From Monomorium pharaonis (Eukaryota > Arthropoda > Insecta > Hymenoptera > Formicidae), in NCBI RefSeq assembly GCF_013373865.1, contig NC_050472.1, positions 18,846,636 through 18,910,635 on the forward strand: a stretch of DNA of 64,000 bases, given 5' to 3'. Each line of letters opens with the position of its first letter. Position 1 is the stretch's first letter. The notes under the pieces are model-generated. The model worked only from the letters and a program-made list of their open reading frames with translations, did not search any database and was not told the DNA's origin. Below are positions 1-11,500 of this stretch, one piece after another. The position numbers and the translations under genes were made by a program.

Positions 1-1374
1 AATATTAATTAAAATAAATATGACAAATCGTAGCAAAATCACAGTAATATATTAAGAACACAAAAATAAGTGTGACAAGTTAGAATTAAAATTAATGCAT
101 CATATACTTAAAACTAATTTTAATTTAAAAAAAGCAGTACAATGTCACTGAAGAAATAATTTATTTGAATATAAAAAAACTGAAAAATTTATTGTATAAT
201 TTATAAGTAAAAATTTTATAAAACTTTATACTTGTTAAAATTGTGTTTTATATAAACATTTTATTTTATTTGATCTCTTATTCTTTACCATATCCTTATG
301 TTTGTTTGATATCTATCTTTTATATGTTTGTTACAGTGAAAAATATCGTCGATATCATAGATAAGAATGATTTCACAAATTTACGTAATAAGTTTACGCA
401 CTGTGTCGTTTTTGCATGATTAATAACACTGCATCACAAGATTTGGTTTAATATTAGTATTGCTATTATTTATTATGAATACTTAAATTAGTCTAAAAAT
501 GAGTATTTTTATTATTTATTGTGAATACTTAAATAAGTATTTACAAATATAGATTTTTAGTTTAATAATTTAATTACTTATGTATTATCATAATACTATT
601 ACAATTACATATAATACAATAATTGTACAATTTTTTTATAAACATATATAAACATAATAAAATTTACATAGGTATTATATTAATGCATCACTATATATGC
701 ATAATAATAAACTCACTATTAAATATTAAAGAATAGAGTTCAAAATTCTTTAGTTAAATAACCTTATGTTATTTTTAACCAAGTACATCAACATTTATTA
801 CTTTAATACTCATCATCTGGTTAAAAAAAACAATTACGTTTGATCAACTCATTTTTGCAATTAAACTGCTTTGTTTTAAAATAATCAAATCTTTATTTCA
901 TGCACTTAGTAATATTAAAATAAATTTTAGTCTAATTTAATAAATGTCTTGAGTTATATTGTTTAATACCATTGTTTTAAATTAAATTTTATTAAATTAA
1001 CAATACATTGGACGGGAGCAGACGCGATGAAAGAATAATTTAAAAATAATTTTAATTAAGTACAATTTGATATTACATTATTAAAATACAGTTAGCTAAA
1101 AAGATTATAATAAATATATTTATTATATGTACATATATCAATTGTCAGATATTTTGTTATAAGTAATATTTCGTTATAATCTGCATTTTACAATTCTATA
1201 ATTCTTCTTTTTTTCTATGCCAAGAAAAAATAATTTGAAAGAAAAAAAATTTTCTCTTTCTCTCTCTCTCTCTCTTTTTTTTTTTAGAGGTTCTTGTAAC
1301 ATATTTACTAGTTTTCAGCAATAATAATTTCTTAAATAAAATATTTCTTTTCAAGAATCAAAGAAACATTTACA
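1..1374. other. AT-rich non-coding DNA
   Basis: Very AT-rich, with no plausible coding frame and no RNA gene recognised. A short CT-rich run followed by poly-T lies near 1253-1285. Probably intergenic DNA downstream of the P450. Confidence 0.6.
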
Positions 1375-1790
1375 AACATCAACGCCAATATTTATTACAA
1401 TAAATCAAATATTTATTTAAATGCTTCGAATAGGCCTCGACTACGAAAGAAATATTTCGTAGGAAAAAGAATATTTTTGTTTTAAATAAGAAAATACTTA
1501 TTATTAATGCAAATATTTATTACAGTCAATCAGATAATGGTAGTTTAAATAAACCTAGATTATAAAAAAAATATTTCATTAAGAGAAGAAAATATTTATA
1601 TATAATATTTATTGTAAATTATTATATTATGTAGATTATATTATGTAGATTATATATTAATTTAGATATTTATTAGAGTTAATATTTATTTAGATGCATC
1701 GAATGGATCTTGGCTGTGAAAAAAATATTTCGTACAGAAAAAGAAATGTTTGCTTTAAGTAGATAGAAAGAAATATTTCTATAAATTTAT
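1375..1790. repeat. Degenerate tandem repeat, unit about 120 bp
   Basis: Three diverged copies of a block can be read. Each has an AATATTTATT start, then a CGAAT-containing core (TTCGAATAGG near 1425, CATCGAATGG near 1698), then AATATTTCGT or AATATTTCAT (near 1450, 1569 and 1721) and an A-rich tail. Spacings are about 119 and 154 bp. The longer one is partly explained by a small internal duplication of TTATATTATGTAGA near 1623-1650. Function unknown; likely an old satellite-like or transposon-internal array. Confidence 0.5.
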
Positions 1791-2002
1791 TAAAATTTAT
1801 TAAAAACAAAAAAACATGTTTTGGTCAATGATAGTCAAACAAAATTGTTTACTTAAAATAATAAATACAATTATTTGATTTCTCAAATGATATGTATTCT
1901 TTCATCACATCCTGAATGAAATGCCAACGCTCTGATCGTTCTAACAAAGATGAATTGAGCGTTTTTGTAGAAGTGTTTTCATATTTCTCATCTTGGGAAC
2001 GA

Positions 2003-2318
2003 TTTATACAAGCTCAGGAATAAAGCTCTTTTTATCTTTCAAGTGCACGTGTCTTACACGCGAGAAAGTAGCCACCTTACGACGGATAGTCAAACTACTC
2101 GTTTACGCGCGCGAAGGATTTAATTGAAAGTATTTTTATTTATTTAGAAATATTGAACTTTTTATACAAGCTCAGGAATAAAGCTCTTTTTATCTTTCAA
2201 GTGCACGTGTCTTACACGCGAGAAAGTAGCCACCTTACGACGGATAGTCAAACTACCCGTTTACGCGCGCGAAGAATTTAATTGAAAGTATTTTTATTTA
2301 TTTAGAAATATTGAACTT
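2003..2318. repeat. Recent 158-bp tandem duplication
   Basis: 2003-2160 and 2161-2318 are adjacent direct copies of exactly 158 bp. I see only two differences: ACTACTCG against ACTACCCG, and GAAGGA against GAAGAA. The unit includes a GC-richer core (AAGTGCACGTGTCTTACACG, then ACGACGGATAG) unlike its AT-rich surroundings. Such high identity means either a recent duplication or ongoing homogenisation. Confidence 0.9.
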
Positions 2319-2339
2319 ATTATTGTGAATAAATTATCT

Positions 2340-3090
2340 TTTGCATGCAACAAAATGTTTGAAAGCACTTTTATTGATTTAAGAACATTAAATTTCTTAT
2401 GACAAATATAGTATTTTTTTTGTTTAATAAAATATTTATTTAAAAATATTGAATTTTTATTAATTTAGAATATTGAGTTTCTTATTGCAAATAATTTATT
2501 TCTTTTGTTTAACAAAAAATATTTTTAAAATACTTCTGTTCATTCAAGAACATTGAGTTTTTTTGCAAATCTAGTATTTTTTTCATTCAACAAAATATTT
2601 GCAGATATTTATATATTCATAAACATCAAATTTCTTACCGCAAATACTAAAAGTATGTTTTTTGTTCAACAAAACATTTATTTAAAAAATTTTTTATTTA
2701 TGCAAATGCATTAAGTTTCTTATTATAATTAATGTTATTTTTCATTCAACATAACATTTAGTGGCGCATTCATAATATTTATTTAAAAATATCAAGTTTT
2801 TGAATAAATAAATAGAATTACTTATCATAAGTAAAATATTCCTTTTATATAACAAGAAATTTATTGAGAGTTCTATTTCTTCAAATGCATTACGTTTTTT
2901 ATGCAAATACAGTTTTTTTTGTTCAACAAAATATTTATTTAAAAATATTTTTATTCAAAACCATTATGTTTCTTATTACAAATAAATAGTTTTCTTAGTC
3001 TAATAAGATTTTTATTTTTACAATATTTTATTCATTTAAAAAACTCGAGTTTTTTATTGCAAAAAAAAATTTTTAGTTTAGTAATAATAC
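2340..3090. repeat. Degenerate satellite-like array, unit about 79 bp
   Basis: The motif CAACAAAATATTT, or a close variant, recurs at about 2348, 2424, 2509, 2588, 2667, 2747, 2848, 2924 and 3000, at spacings of 76-85 bp with one of about 101. Between occurrences the same order of sub-motifs returns: TTTATT, then CATTAAGTTTCTTATTGCAAAT, then a T-run. About nine diverged copies. It abuts the 158-bp duplication, whose last part (TATTTTTATTTATTTAGAAA) resembles this unit. Confidence 0.7.
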
Positions 3091-4398
3091 TATATATGTC
3101 ATTAAATCATTACTTAGGGGAACAAAACCGAGATGTATAAAATAATTTATTAAAAAGAATGAAATATTTACAAGCATACATTATTTATTGACGTAAAATA
3201 AATATTTATTTTGTACCAAATAAATTTGTTTTAACAAAATGCATTTACGTGTTTCAAAGAAATTTTTTTTCAGTGCATCCTCACCTTACACTATAAAATG
3301 CTTTTAAATTACTTTGACCTTGGTGTCTATCATAAATGATAATTCCGACAATCATTCAATTCAATTCTTGTTTGCTTGACAAGTATTGCTTTCAGTGAGT
3401 AAACTTGAACAAAGCTACAACATGTCAAAATGCATTAAAAAATTTAAAGGCAATGTTATAATTTTTGCGCATTTTATATTTATAGAAAAAAATATATATG
3501 CGTGTATAATATCAAGCAATTAACCAAAACATTTTTAAAAAGAAAGTGTAACTATTTCAAAATACAATTGAACACATATAACACAAATTTTTATTATTCC
3601 ATACTATAACATCAATAAGGTTCTTATGTTAAGATATATTCTTATGGTTTTACTTAATGATTATGGATATGTGAGAAAAGACATGTAAGATAATATTTAA
3701 AAAAAATTTATTTTTTACATTTTAATAATATAAAATTTAAATTAATAGTATCCTTCATATAAGCGTTCTTATTTAAATATTAAAAACATACGTACAAAAA
3801 ATTTTGCTATACTGTTACACGTAACCGTGCTACATAAATAACTCATTATACACATGTATTTTATAATATTTATACGGCTTTACATATTATTTTAAGGTAT
3901 AATTTTAAAGCACGTGCTAATAATTCTTTATATTTAATAAAAAAATTATATTTCTTGGATTATCAGATTTATGCATATATACCACTATTTTCATATAATA
4001 CCTTTTTCGTTTCTTTGTTTGTTATATAACTCACATATGATTTTTTTATGTTCTAATAATTTATTACCAAATTTCTTTGTTTTCTACATTTTAATTGCGT
4101 AATAAATTAAATTTAAATATTTTAATTAAATTTGAGTTTTAACAAGTCTGATAAATAAATCTATAGACCTGTATACGTAAAAACTAAATCATTAAAAAAT
4201 TTAATTAAAAATTATATAAAATTATTTGCAGCATTAAACAATATAAATAATAAATGAACAAATGAAGAGTTAATGGCACATTTAAATTTCAAGAAACATT
4301 AATAATAAAAAAATAAAATTATAAACAAATAAAAACATTATTAATTTGAACATTATGAATTTGTAACAAGAATTTTATTTAAAATAAAATTATGCACA
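3091..4398. other. AT-rich non-coding DNA 3' of the P450
   Basis: No gene, RNA or structured repeat recognised. A T-run followed by CAGTGC near 3267-3281 looks like the end of a Tc1/mariner-type MITE, but I could not find a matching other end. Confidence 0.5.
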
Positions 4399-4404
4399 TT
4401 TATT
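4399..4404 (-). terminator. Poly(A) signal AATAAA of the P450
   Basis: AATAAA on the minus strand, 93 nt beyond the P450 stop codon. A second AATAAA lies at 4374-4379. In DNA this AT-rich such hexamers are frequent, so the position after the stop is the main support. The 3' untranslated region would be about 100-140 nt. Confidence 0.5.
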
Positions 4405-4496
4405 GATCAAGTCAATGTAATCAGTATTTCACTCGATTAAATAATATTACGTCGGATTTATATTTACGACAATTCTGCTCAAACAATTTTGCAAAT

Positions 4497-6059
4497 TTAA
4501 GTATAACCATTAGTCGCACTACCATTAACAACGTGTGAAGATACATTAGCATTATCTCTCGCTTGAATCTTTAACCAGAATCCTCCTTCTGCCATCATGG
4601 CGAAAGATGTTTTGCTCAATCGCAATGGATGCGAAGTTTTTGAGCACAATTTTAATTCGCAACGATTTAACAAATGGAATAACATAATCTTGGTCTCCAA
4701 TAACGCAAATCTGTTGCCTATGCACATTCTTGGACCGAGTCCAAATGGAATATACGCTACTGAGTTTACAACTTTCTTGTTCTCATCCAGAAAACGTTCA
4801 GGCAGAAACTTGTCCGGTTCCTCAAAATATTTTGGATCCCGATGTAAACCATAAACAGGGAACCAAACGCTCGCTCCTTTTTTTAAGACGAAAGGCTTGT
4901 CTCCCGGAAGTGCTGGAGGTAGCTCAAAATCTTCCGTACTTATCCTATCCAGAAAAACGGCTATGGGCCACAATCTAAGAGCTTCATTGATCACCGCATC
5001 TAAATATTGCATTCCGTTCACCGCCTCATATGTCAATTCCCCATTGGTTGTCTTTAAAACCTCTTCTATCTCGTCGCGTAGTTTTGCTTGAATGTCCGGA
5101 TTTACAGCAATTTCGTGAGCGGCAAAGCACATCAAATTGGAAACAGTATCAAAACCGCCAAAAAAGAAGATAAACGCCTGCGAAACCATATCCTCAATAG
5201 TCAGTTCCTTTCCGGGTCCCCTTTTTCCTCTAGTCTCCATCATCAGTTGCAGCATATCTGGTCGTACGATATTTTTTGTATCTCTGGTGTGTATCGTGTT
5301 CCTTACGAGATCTTTGAAAAATTGACCTACATGATTACTAACAAATTTAATACCCAACATTCTGCTGACAAGTGGCATGCTTCTAATGATGTAAAATTTT
5401 ATGGTACGCAAAACGCTAAAACTGGTAGCTTCTTTTCCGTATATGTAGAACTCGTTGTTAGGATTCTTCATAGAATCAACGCCAATACCAAAAGCGCAAG
5501 TTGCAATTACGTCATTCGTGTATCTGGTGCAGCTGTTCTTCATTTCCATAACATTCTTGTCCGCGGGTAACTTGGAAAGAAAGTCAGCAAAATTGGCAGC
5601 ACAATTAGACATCAATTTAAACATGGCTTTCATTTTGCTCGAAGTAAAAGCAGGGCTTAATAAAGCCCTCACATCTCGCCACCTTTCGCCACGAAGCGAA
5701 AACAGATTCTTGCCCAACAGAGGGTCGTTGACTTCGTCGATGAAAGCGCGATGATCGGGAAACATATCGAAGTGCTTAACACCGATGGCTTTGATGAGCT
5801 CCGGATCACGAATCACCACAACTGGATTCATACCGTCGAAAAATCCAACATATTTGGCATCTTGATTTAGATAATAAACTTTTTGAACAAGTTCGGCCAA
5901 CGACAATTGACGGAAAAAAACTGGTCCCATATTACCCACGAAAGGCAATGGTGGAATATACAAAATGCCATGTTTCTCGAAAAAGTTCAATTTTTTATGA
6001 AAGTAATAATAAACAGCGACAACACCAGCTAAAAGAGAAAACAGTATCCAAGTGTCCAT
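4497..6059 (-). CDS. Cytochrome P450, CYP9 family (intact, single exon)
   Basis: Haem-thiolate monooxygenase of 520 residues, anchored in the ER membrane. It would use NADPH-P450 reductase to insert one oxygen atom into hydrophobic substrates. Seen in the protein: a hydrophobic N-terminal anchor (about residues 3-20) followed by basic residues; the proline hinge PPLPF (36-40); the C-helix WRDVR (127-131); the I-helix oxygen-activation motif GGFDT (301-305); the K-helix E359-x-x-R362; PERF (420-423); and the haem loop from F439 to G448, with Cys446 as axial ligand. All diagnostic motifs are intact and the length is normal for the family. The stretch DPLLGKNLFSLRGERWRDVR is typical of insect CYP9 (clan 3), a family known for detoxifying plant compounds and insecticides. 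The subfamily and substrate cannot be told from sequence. The ATG at 6057-6059 is chosen because the membrane anchor begins there and A lies at -3. No intron interrupts the frame. The last ~20 residues form a polar tail. Confidence 0.96.
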   Translation of the reverse strand: MDTWILFSLLAGVVAVYYYFHKKLNFFEKHGILYIPPLPFVGNMGPVFFRQLSLAELVQKVYYLNQDAKYVGFFDGMNPVVVIRDPELIKAIGVKHFDMFPDHRAFIDEVNDPLLGKNLFSLRGERWRDVRALLSPAFTSSKMKAMFKLMSNCAANFADFLSKLPADKNVMEMKNSCTRYTNDVIATCAFGIGVDSMKNPNNEFYIYGKEATSFSVLRTIKFYIIRSMPLVSRMLGIKFVSNHVGQFFKDLVRNTIHTRDTKNIVRPDMLQLMMETRGKRGPGKELTIEDMVSQAFIFFFGGFDTVSNLMCFAAHEIAVNPDIQAKLRDEIEEVLKTTNGELTYEAVNGMQYLDAVINEALRLWPIAVFLDRISTEDFELPPALPGDKPFVLKKGASVWFPVYGLHRDPKYFEEPDKFLPERFLDENKKVVNSVAYIPFGLGPRMCIGNRFALLETKIMLFHLLNRCELKLCSKTSHPLRLSKTSFAMMAEGGFWLKIQARDNANVSSHVVNGSATNGYT

Positions 6060-6126
6060 GATGATAACGAGACGTTTTGATAGACACTGATTATTCTATC
6101 ACGATGTCGCCAGATCGCGAGTACGC

Positions 6127-6136
6127 GAATGACTGT
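6127..6136 (-). promoter_or_regulatory. Initiator region / likely transcription start of the P450
   Basis: On the minus strand this reads ACAGTCATTC, which holds two overlapping initiator-like sequences: ACAGTC (A+1 at 6134) and TCATTC (A+1 at 6130). TCATTC fits the insect initiator consensus TCAKTY; ACAGTC is one base off. The 6134 choice sits 32 bases from the TATA box, the usual distance. The 5' untranslated leader would be about 70-75 nt with no intron needed. Confidence 0.55.
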
Positions 6137-6158
6137 TGCAGTTGTGAACGACTACTTC

Positions 6159-6168
6159 CTTTTATATA
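6159..6168 (-). promoter_or_regulatory. TATA box of the P450 gene
   Basis: Read on the minus strand this is TATATAAAAG, a strong TATA box about 100 bp upstream of the P450 ATG. Initiator-like sequences lie 32-36 bases downstream of the TATAAAAG start. The whole arrangement is a conventional insect core promoter. It argues that the P450 has its own promoter and is not a dead retrocopy. The assignment is from motif and spacing only. Confidence 0.75.
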
Positions 6169-6179
6169 ATCGGCGCCAT

Positions 6180-8440
6180 ATGATCACTTTACGTAAGGTA
6201 ACATGTGATTAAACCTAACTTGCTGGTAGAAAGGGAAAGTGGAAACAAGTATTGATATCGCGTAACTTAATCTCTACTCGTACATGTACAGCAATACACG
6301 TTTTATCATGTGTAATAACTGATAACAGTGACTAAGACGGATAAAAAAAGCTATCGAATAAAAATAACGTAATTACCAGCATATAAACTCGATAATAATA
6401 GGTTTGCTGAATCATTATTAACATTCATCGTTGTTACAATTTATTTCGACAAATTATGATTTTATTAATTTAAACAATCTAATAAACAATTTATCGATAC
6501 ACTTGCTTCCATAATATTGCTATAAAACATTGTTTTGCCCATGCAAAAAATAACACAATAAAAAATTTTTTTAATGTAAAAAATTATTGTATTTATAAAA
6601 ATATTTATAATATTTAAAGATTTTACATGTCAATTTCCTATGGTTGTCAATGTTCTTTTTATTAAAAATATTTTTACTATACAATATTATAAGTTAAAAG
6701 TTATCAAAATTTAAAGACCACAAACTTTCTAAAAGGTATTCTTTTTTTTCTAATCAAGGACAAAAATTTTGATTTGTAAATAGCAGAATTTTTATTCTGA
6801 AATCAGTTGCAAAAAACAAAACAATAAATAATTTGCCTTATAATGATTCATGTATCATAAATAACCATATTTTGCTGGATAGTTTTTATAAAACAATCTA
6901 AAATTTTTATATTTTTGATAGTACTTTGAGATGTAACATGCATATTTTTAAACGTCTGACTAGAGCATCCAGGTAATTACATTGTAAGTAACTCTTTTTT
7001 TTGTTAATTCAGTAATCCAATATTTTAAAATCCGTATTCAAAACACATTTATAAAGATGTTAAAGAGTTTCTTTATCGAGTTATTTTTATTTTACATTTA
7101 ATAAACGCGTAAAGATAGAATAAAGGAAAGAACAAAAGAACAAAAAAAAATCGCAAACATGCAAACGTCTTTACAAAGGCGTTCTGAATACGAGCCTAAA
7201 AGTATATCTCAGCTTTTTAGCCTTTTTCTCAAGTGTATTCGCTTCGCCGGTGTCATCCCTCGTCCCAAGTCCGATCTATACTAGATTGCCGGGTAATACC
7301 GCAGGTTATTTGGCTTTCTCTCTTAAACACTGTGGAACATCGCCTTGGATCCAGGATATTGCGAACGATGGGATCACCGTACGGAAACAAAGCCAGGCAC
7401 TTAGCGGCAAATTAGCGATGGCTAGGGGCGCCACTGTCGCTCTTCATTACACCGATACCCTCCTACCTCCTCAACTCCACCCATGACATCCCCTAACTCG
7501 GTCTAACCCTCTTAACCCCGTCCAGACAATGCACGCGCAATCCGCTTTTTGCGTATATCGTCAAACGAAATGTCGAATGCGCGTAAAAATTTCGTGAAAT
7601 GTGACGGCTCGATTCATTCTCTTTTATGCTTGCGTTCCATAACTCTTGTCTGAAGAACAATTTATACTGCGTTTAAATGATAAAGTTTCATCATTATATA
7701 TTATAACTTACGATAAATGCTCAAGTATACTTTTTTATTTCCTGTGTTTACTGTATATATTGATAACTCGGACGAATTATTATGTTACATTTCACGTTCA
7801 TAATTTATTTCCTGATTTCAGAGTAGCTCATACATGTAACACTTGATTACAAATTGAAGAAAAAGCCGGCCAAAAGTAACGTATCTAGACGTCTACTTCA
7901 ATTGTGATAACTTTTTAAATAATTTTTTTCGTTACCTTATTAGAATTTTATAATACCACACTTAAATAATTAGATTAAGTATTTGAATTATTAAAAATAA
8001 ACATCCTTTTCGATTCACAGGTTAAGGTCTAACTTAGATAGCTGTAAATCCTGATTTATATATTGGTTTCAATATTATTGCTTATATATAATTATAATCA
8101 CGACCAAGTCTTCAATCTAAAATCGCAAAAAGTATTTTAAAAAACATTTAAATCTAAAGTAAAAAATTGTTACTGCGTGCGCTCTGTCAGTTAGCACTTT
8201 TAAGGATATCAAATTGTAAGAACGAAACCTCAGCAACGTGAAGCACGATGGATACGTTCCTGGGGAGAAATGCGAAAACGTGCAGAACGAAAGTACGACG
8301 GGCGACGAAACGAGGAGAACAGAAAGAGCGGACCGGAGGACGTGGGGTTCGTGTAACAGAGTCCATTGTTGAAGCTTATTGAGAATCTGCCAATAGCTCG
8401 AGATTCAATTTGACTGGTGAACCGTGAACACCATTTAATA
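6180..8440. other. P450 upstream region; AT-rich with a GC-richer patch at 7190-7620
   Basis: The first few hundred bases are the likely regulatory region of the P450, but I can name no transcription-factor site with confidence. The patch at about 7190-7620 is markedly richer in G and C than its flanks. Its two open frames of 60-78 codons have no recognisable protein, so it is better read as a possible conserved non-coding or regulatory block. Confidence 0.45.
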
Positions 8441-8446
8441 TACAAG

Positions 8447-8461
8447 CGCGCGCGCGCGCAC
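8447..8461. repeat. Short CG dinucleotide run
   Basis: An alternating GC run within a CpG-rich patch (about 8220-8640). Uninterrupted CpG runs show weak CpG depletion, as known for Hymenoptera. The rest of 8460-9420 is ordinary mixed-composition DNA with no supported gene. Confidence 0.6.
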
Positions 8462-9420
8462 GAGACGACGCCTCACCGCGCCGCTCCGCGTGAGATTCTG
8501 CAATGCAACAGGCACACCTCGAAGCACGATACCACTCTCGCTCATCCCGGAGGAACGAAGAAAGGGAGAAATAAAATTTCGGGGTATATTCGGTAACGGA
8601 GTTAGCATCGAGTTTGATTCGCGAACTATCCCGTTGTCAATAAATTTCGATTCTTTTTTCTCCCTACATTCTTGTCTTTCTTTGGCTTTTCACTCTGTTC
8701 ATTACTTCTTTCATGAATTTTGTCATTTTCTTTCTTCTTTCATAAATTCCATACAGAAGGAGAAACACAAAATTATATATAATAGCAAAATTATTGGGCA
8801 CAAAATTGACGTGTATTATAGCTAATTTTACTAATTCATATCGCTATCATTCTATACTCATATAATTTCCTTGTTACATTACATACTTTTCGCATAATCG
8901 TGTCGCTGAGCGCCAATTCCGTTCGTGTCGACAGTTTCATCTGGTTTCTATGCATAATGTACATACATACATGGTAAGAAACTATGAGAAAAAAACTCGT
9001 ATCAACTGCTCAGCAACCGGTATTTGATGCGTCATGATTATTATGACTCGAATGAATGAAGGACTAAACCAAGAGAGGAAAGTGAACGGGAGGCCGATGC
9101 TCTTAAGTGGTTCTTATGCCGTATTTCCCGGAGGAATATTTCGTTTTGGCTCAGACAGGAGTAATGACTAGCGTCGTAGCGTAACAGAACGCGCTTCGGG
9201 CGAAACAGACACCACTCCGCTTTTCCAGCAGTTGAACTTTTAATTTCCTAATGGGCTAATTATCAGTGCGTCCGAGGGAGTAGCTCGCCGCTGCGATCAC
9301 AACGCAATCAGCTTGAGAACAAAGCATTCGAAAGTCAATAATTCCGAGAACATGTTCCGTTGTATGCAATTTGTGTCGAGAATTATATATTATCCTTTAT
9401 ATATGATATGGGAATGGCTC

Positions 9421-9424
<4 letters not shown>

Positions 9425-9481
<57 letters not shown>
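9425..9481. repeat. (AG)n microsatellite
   Basis: About 28 uninterrupted AG units. It creates an artificial Arg-Glu repeat in one reading frame. Confidence 0.95.
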
Positions 9482-9486
<5 letters not shown>

Positions 9487-9489
9487 GAA

Positions 9490-11400
9490 GATGTGTATAT
9501 ATTTGTATAAACCACTAGGTCAGTATACGTAAATAGTAATAGATCTTAAATCAATAATTTTTTCCTTTTAAGAAATATTTTCACTTTTGGATTTCAAAAA
9601 TCAATTATATTTTAGTATTTTATAATAATTTAAACAAAATTTAAAAGAAAAAAAACAAATTAAAGGTAAAAAACTTGCAAAAGTTTTTATTAACAATCCA
9701 AACACTTAATGCTAAACTTGCTCAATTCTAACCATGTGTGTTTTTCTCGAAACAACTTTTTTCAAAATTGCAACTCATCTAGTTTTAATCTAATTGACTA
9801 AAAATTTTTAAGAGACATTTATTTCCTACAATTAACACTAGAACAATCAAACTCGTCAAAATAAATTAAAATTTCTAAATTAAAATACAAAAATTATATT
9901 ATAAACAAAATTGTATAATATACCTATTAAGATAATTTTTGTCAACTTTTTTATTTTTGGAATAATTATTTAAACATTTAAAAAATGAAAAATAATAACA
10001 AATACGTTAAAAAAGTTAAAAATCAAAATTAAAAAATGGTAAAAATAGGTATACATTTAATGCCAGTTGTGTAAAAAATTCCAACTTTTGAGGTTCTTTT
10101 AGTAAAATAAATAAATAACATTTAGATATTAAAGAATAAACATGCAATGCACATATAATAAATAAACATAAAATTTCATATTTATAAAAGTTTTCTTTAT
10201 ATTCTATCTTAAAAAAATCCTAAAGGAATAGAAAAATAGTTGAAAGCAGGAATATTCAATATCAAATAATCAAATATTCATATAAATATATGTATACTAT
10301 ACACGTCGTATAGAGTCATTGCATCTTATTATTTTAATATTTTTCTCCAATGGTCATTTACTACTTAGCTATCAGTCGCTGAATGGTACATGTACATAGG
10401 ACTATTTTTTTTTTATATTAAAATAATAAGATTTAGAACAGTAAATTACAAATTAAAGTTAAAGTATTACTTTTTTACATAATTACATACAAGTAAAAAG
10501 GAAAATATACATATTGATCATTAATCAGCGAATCAAGAAACGATTCACTAGTGAATTATCTTGCATGTTAAGTGCCAATAGATTAGAGTTTGTATTTTGC
10601 TATTTATGTTACCTAGATAAGAGCTTTTTTTAAATTATTGTTTTAATGGATTTTCAAAAAATTAATTATTATTATAAAACTATTTTTTAATTAAAATATT
10701 CCTTTCTATATAAAATTACTATCTATATAAAATAAAAACTTAGTCATTTATTAAATATTATTTATTAGTTATTAATTAGTTAGCCACTTACTGATAATTT
10801 ACTATGGCGCTGTTTTTGCATGTTTTGCCACTTTTTAAATCAAATTTTATATATAATATTTTTTTTATTTTTTTTAAGAGTAACACACATGACGTTTTTA
10901 AAAATAAATCTAGTTATTCAATAGTATTCAGTAATTGATTTTTTTTCTGTTTACGCACTATAATTTACAATATATGTGTATTATAAATTTGTTATTTGTT
11001 GATTGATATAGTGCACTTTATATGCATTATCAAGTTTGTTATTACTTCTGACAATTAGTAGTTATGTAAAGATGCTATAGAAACACTGTTCAATTTATGC
11101 TTCGATATACACGCAATAATAATATTAGTATTTTGTTTATCAAACATTTTGAAGTTAATAGAACTTCAAGAGAAAATCTGCAATTTGTGGAAAGCATTGT
11201 CACAATTTATTTTTACAACTTGTGTATATTTTTGTAACATAATCATTACGTTCTAGATGTCGATTATACTTCATGTAAAATATCAGATAGATTTACAGAT
11301 AATTTATCTCTCGACTTTCTGATTCTTTAATGAACGCCGTTGTTAGCGCATTAGCATTATAAGCACTTTAGAACAATATGTATCACATCGTAACGACGAC
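9490..11400. other. AT-rich non-coding stretch
   Basis: Apart from the palindromic element at 10311-10434, I see no gene or structured sequence here. Confidence 0.55.
10311..10434 (-). mobile_element. Short palindromic MITE-like element, copy 1
   Basis: A perfect 16-bp inverted pair, CTTATTATTTTAATAT (10325-10340) and its complement near 10415-10430, sits beside the tag TAGAGTCATTGCATC. Read on the minus strand, the order is the 16-bp box, then AGCGACTG, then the second box, then GATGCAATGACTCTA. The same order, lacking one box, recurs at 40224-40296. Two dispersed copies with shared landmarks indicate a small mobile element. Its class is not determined. Confidence 0.6.
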
Positions 11401-11467
11401 GTATACAATATCCAAGATTTATCCACGAGCATATAACTCAATTTGGATGTCCGAGGAACAAGAAATA

Positions 11468-11500
11468 CGGTGACGACGGCGACGACGGCGACGACGGTGG
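11468..11500. repeat. (GACGGC/GAC)n trinucleotide repeat in a GC-rich patch
   Basis: Imperfect GACGAC/GACGGC repeat inside a GC-richer patch (about 11380-12110). On the minus strand the patch contains frames of 74-140 codons made of Ser/Pro/Arg-rich low-complexity sequence. They have no recognisable domain and are not called as genes. Confidence 0.7.

Noticed and set aside
334..3281. One large mariner-like element from a CAGTGAAAAA word near 335 to TTTTTCAGTGC near 3281
   Set aside because: The two ends are not true inverted complements (CAGTG against CACTG) and the interior is tandem repeats with no transposase.
5088..5570. 160-codon plus-strand frame inside the P450 locus, and other plus-strand frames at 4597-5754
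   Set aside because: These are antisense shadows of the intact P450 coding sequence.
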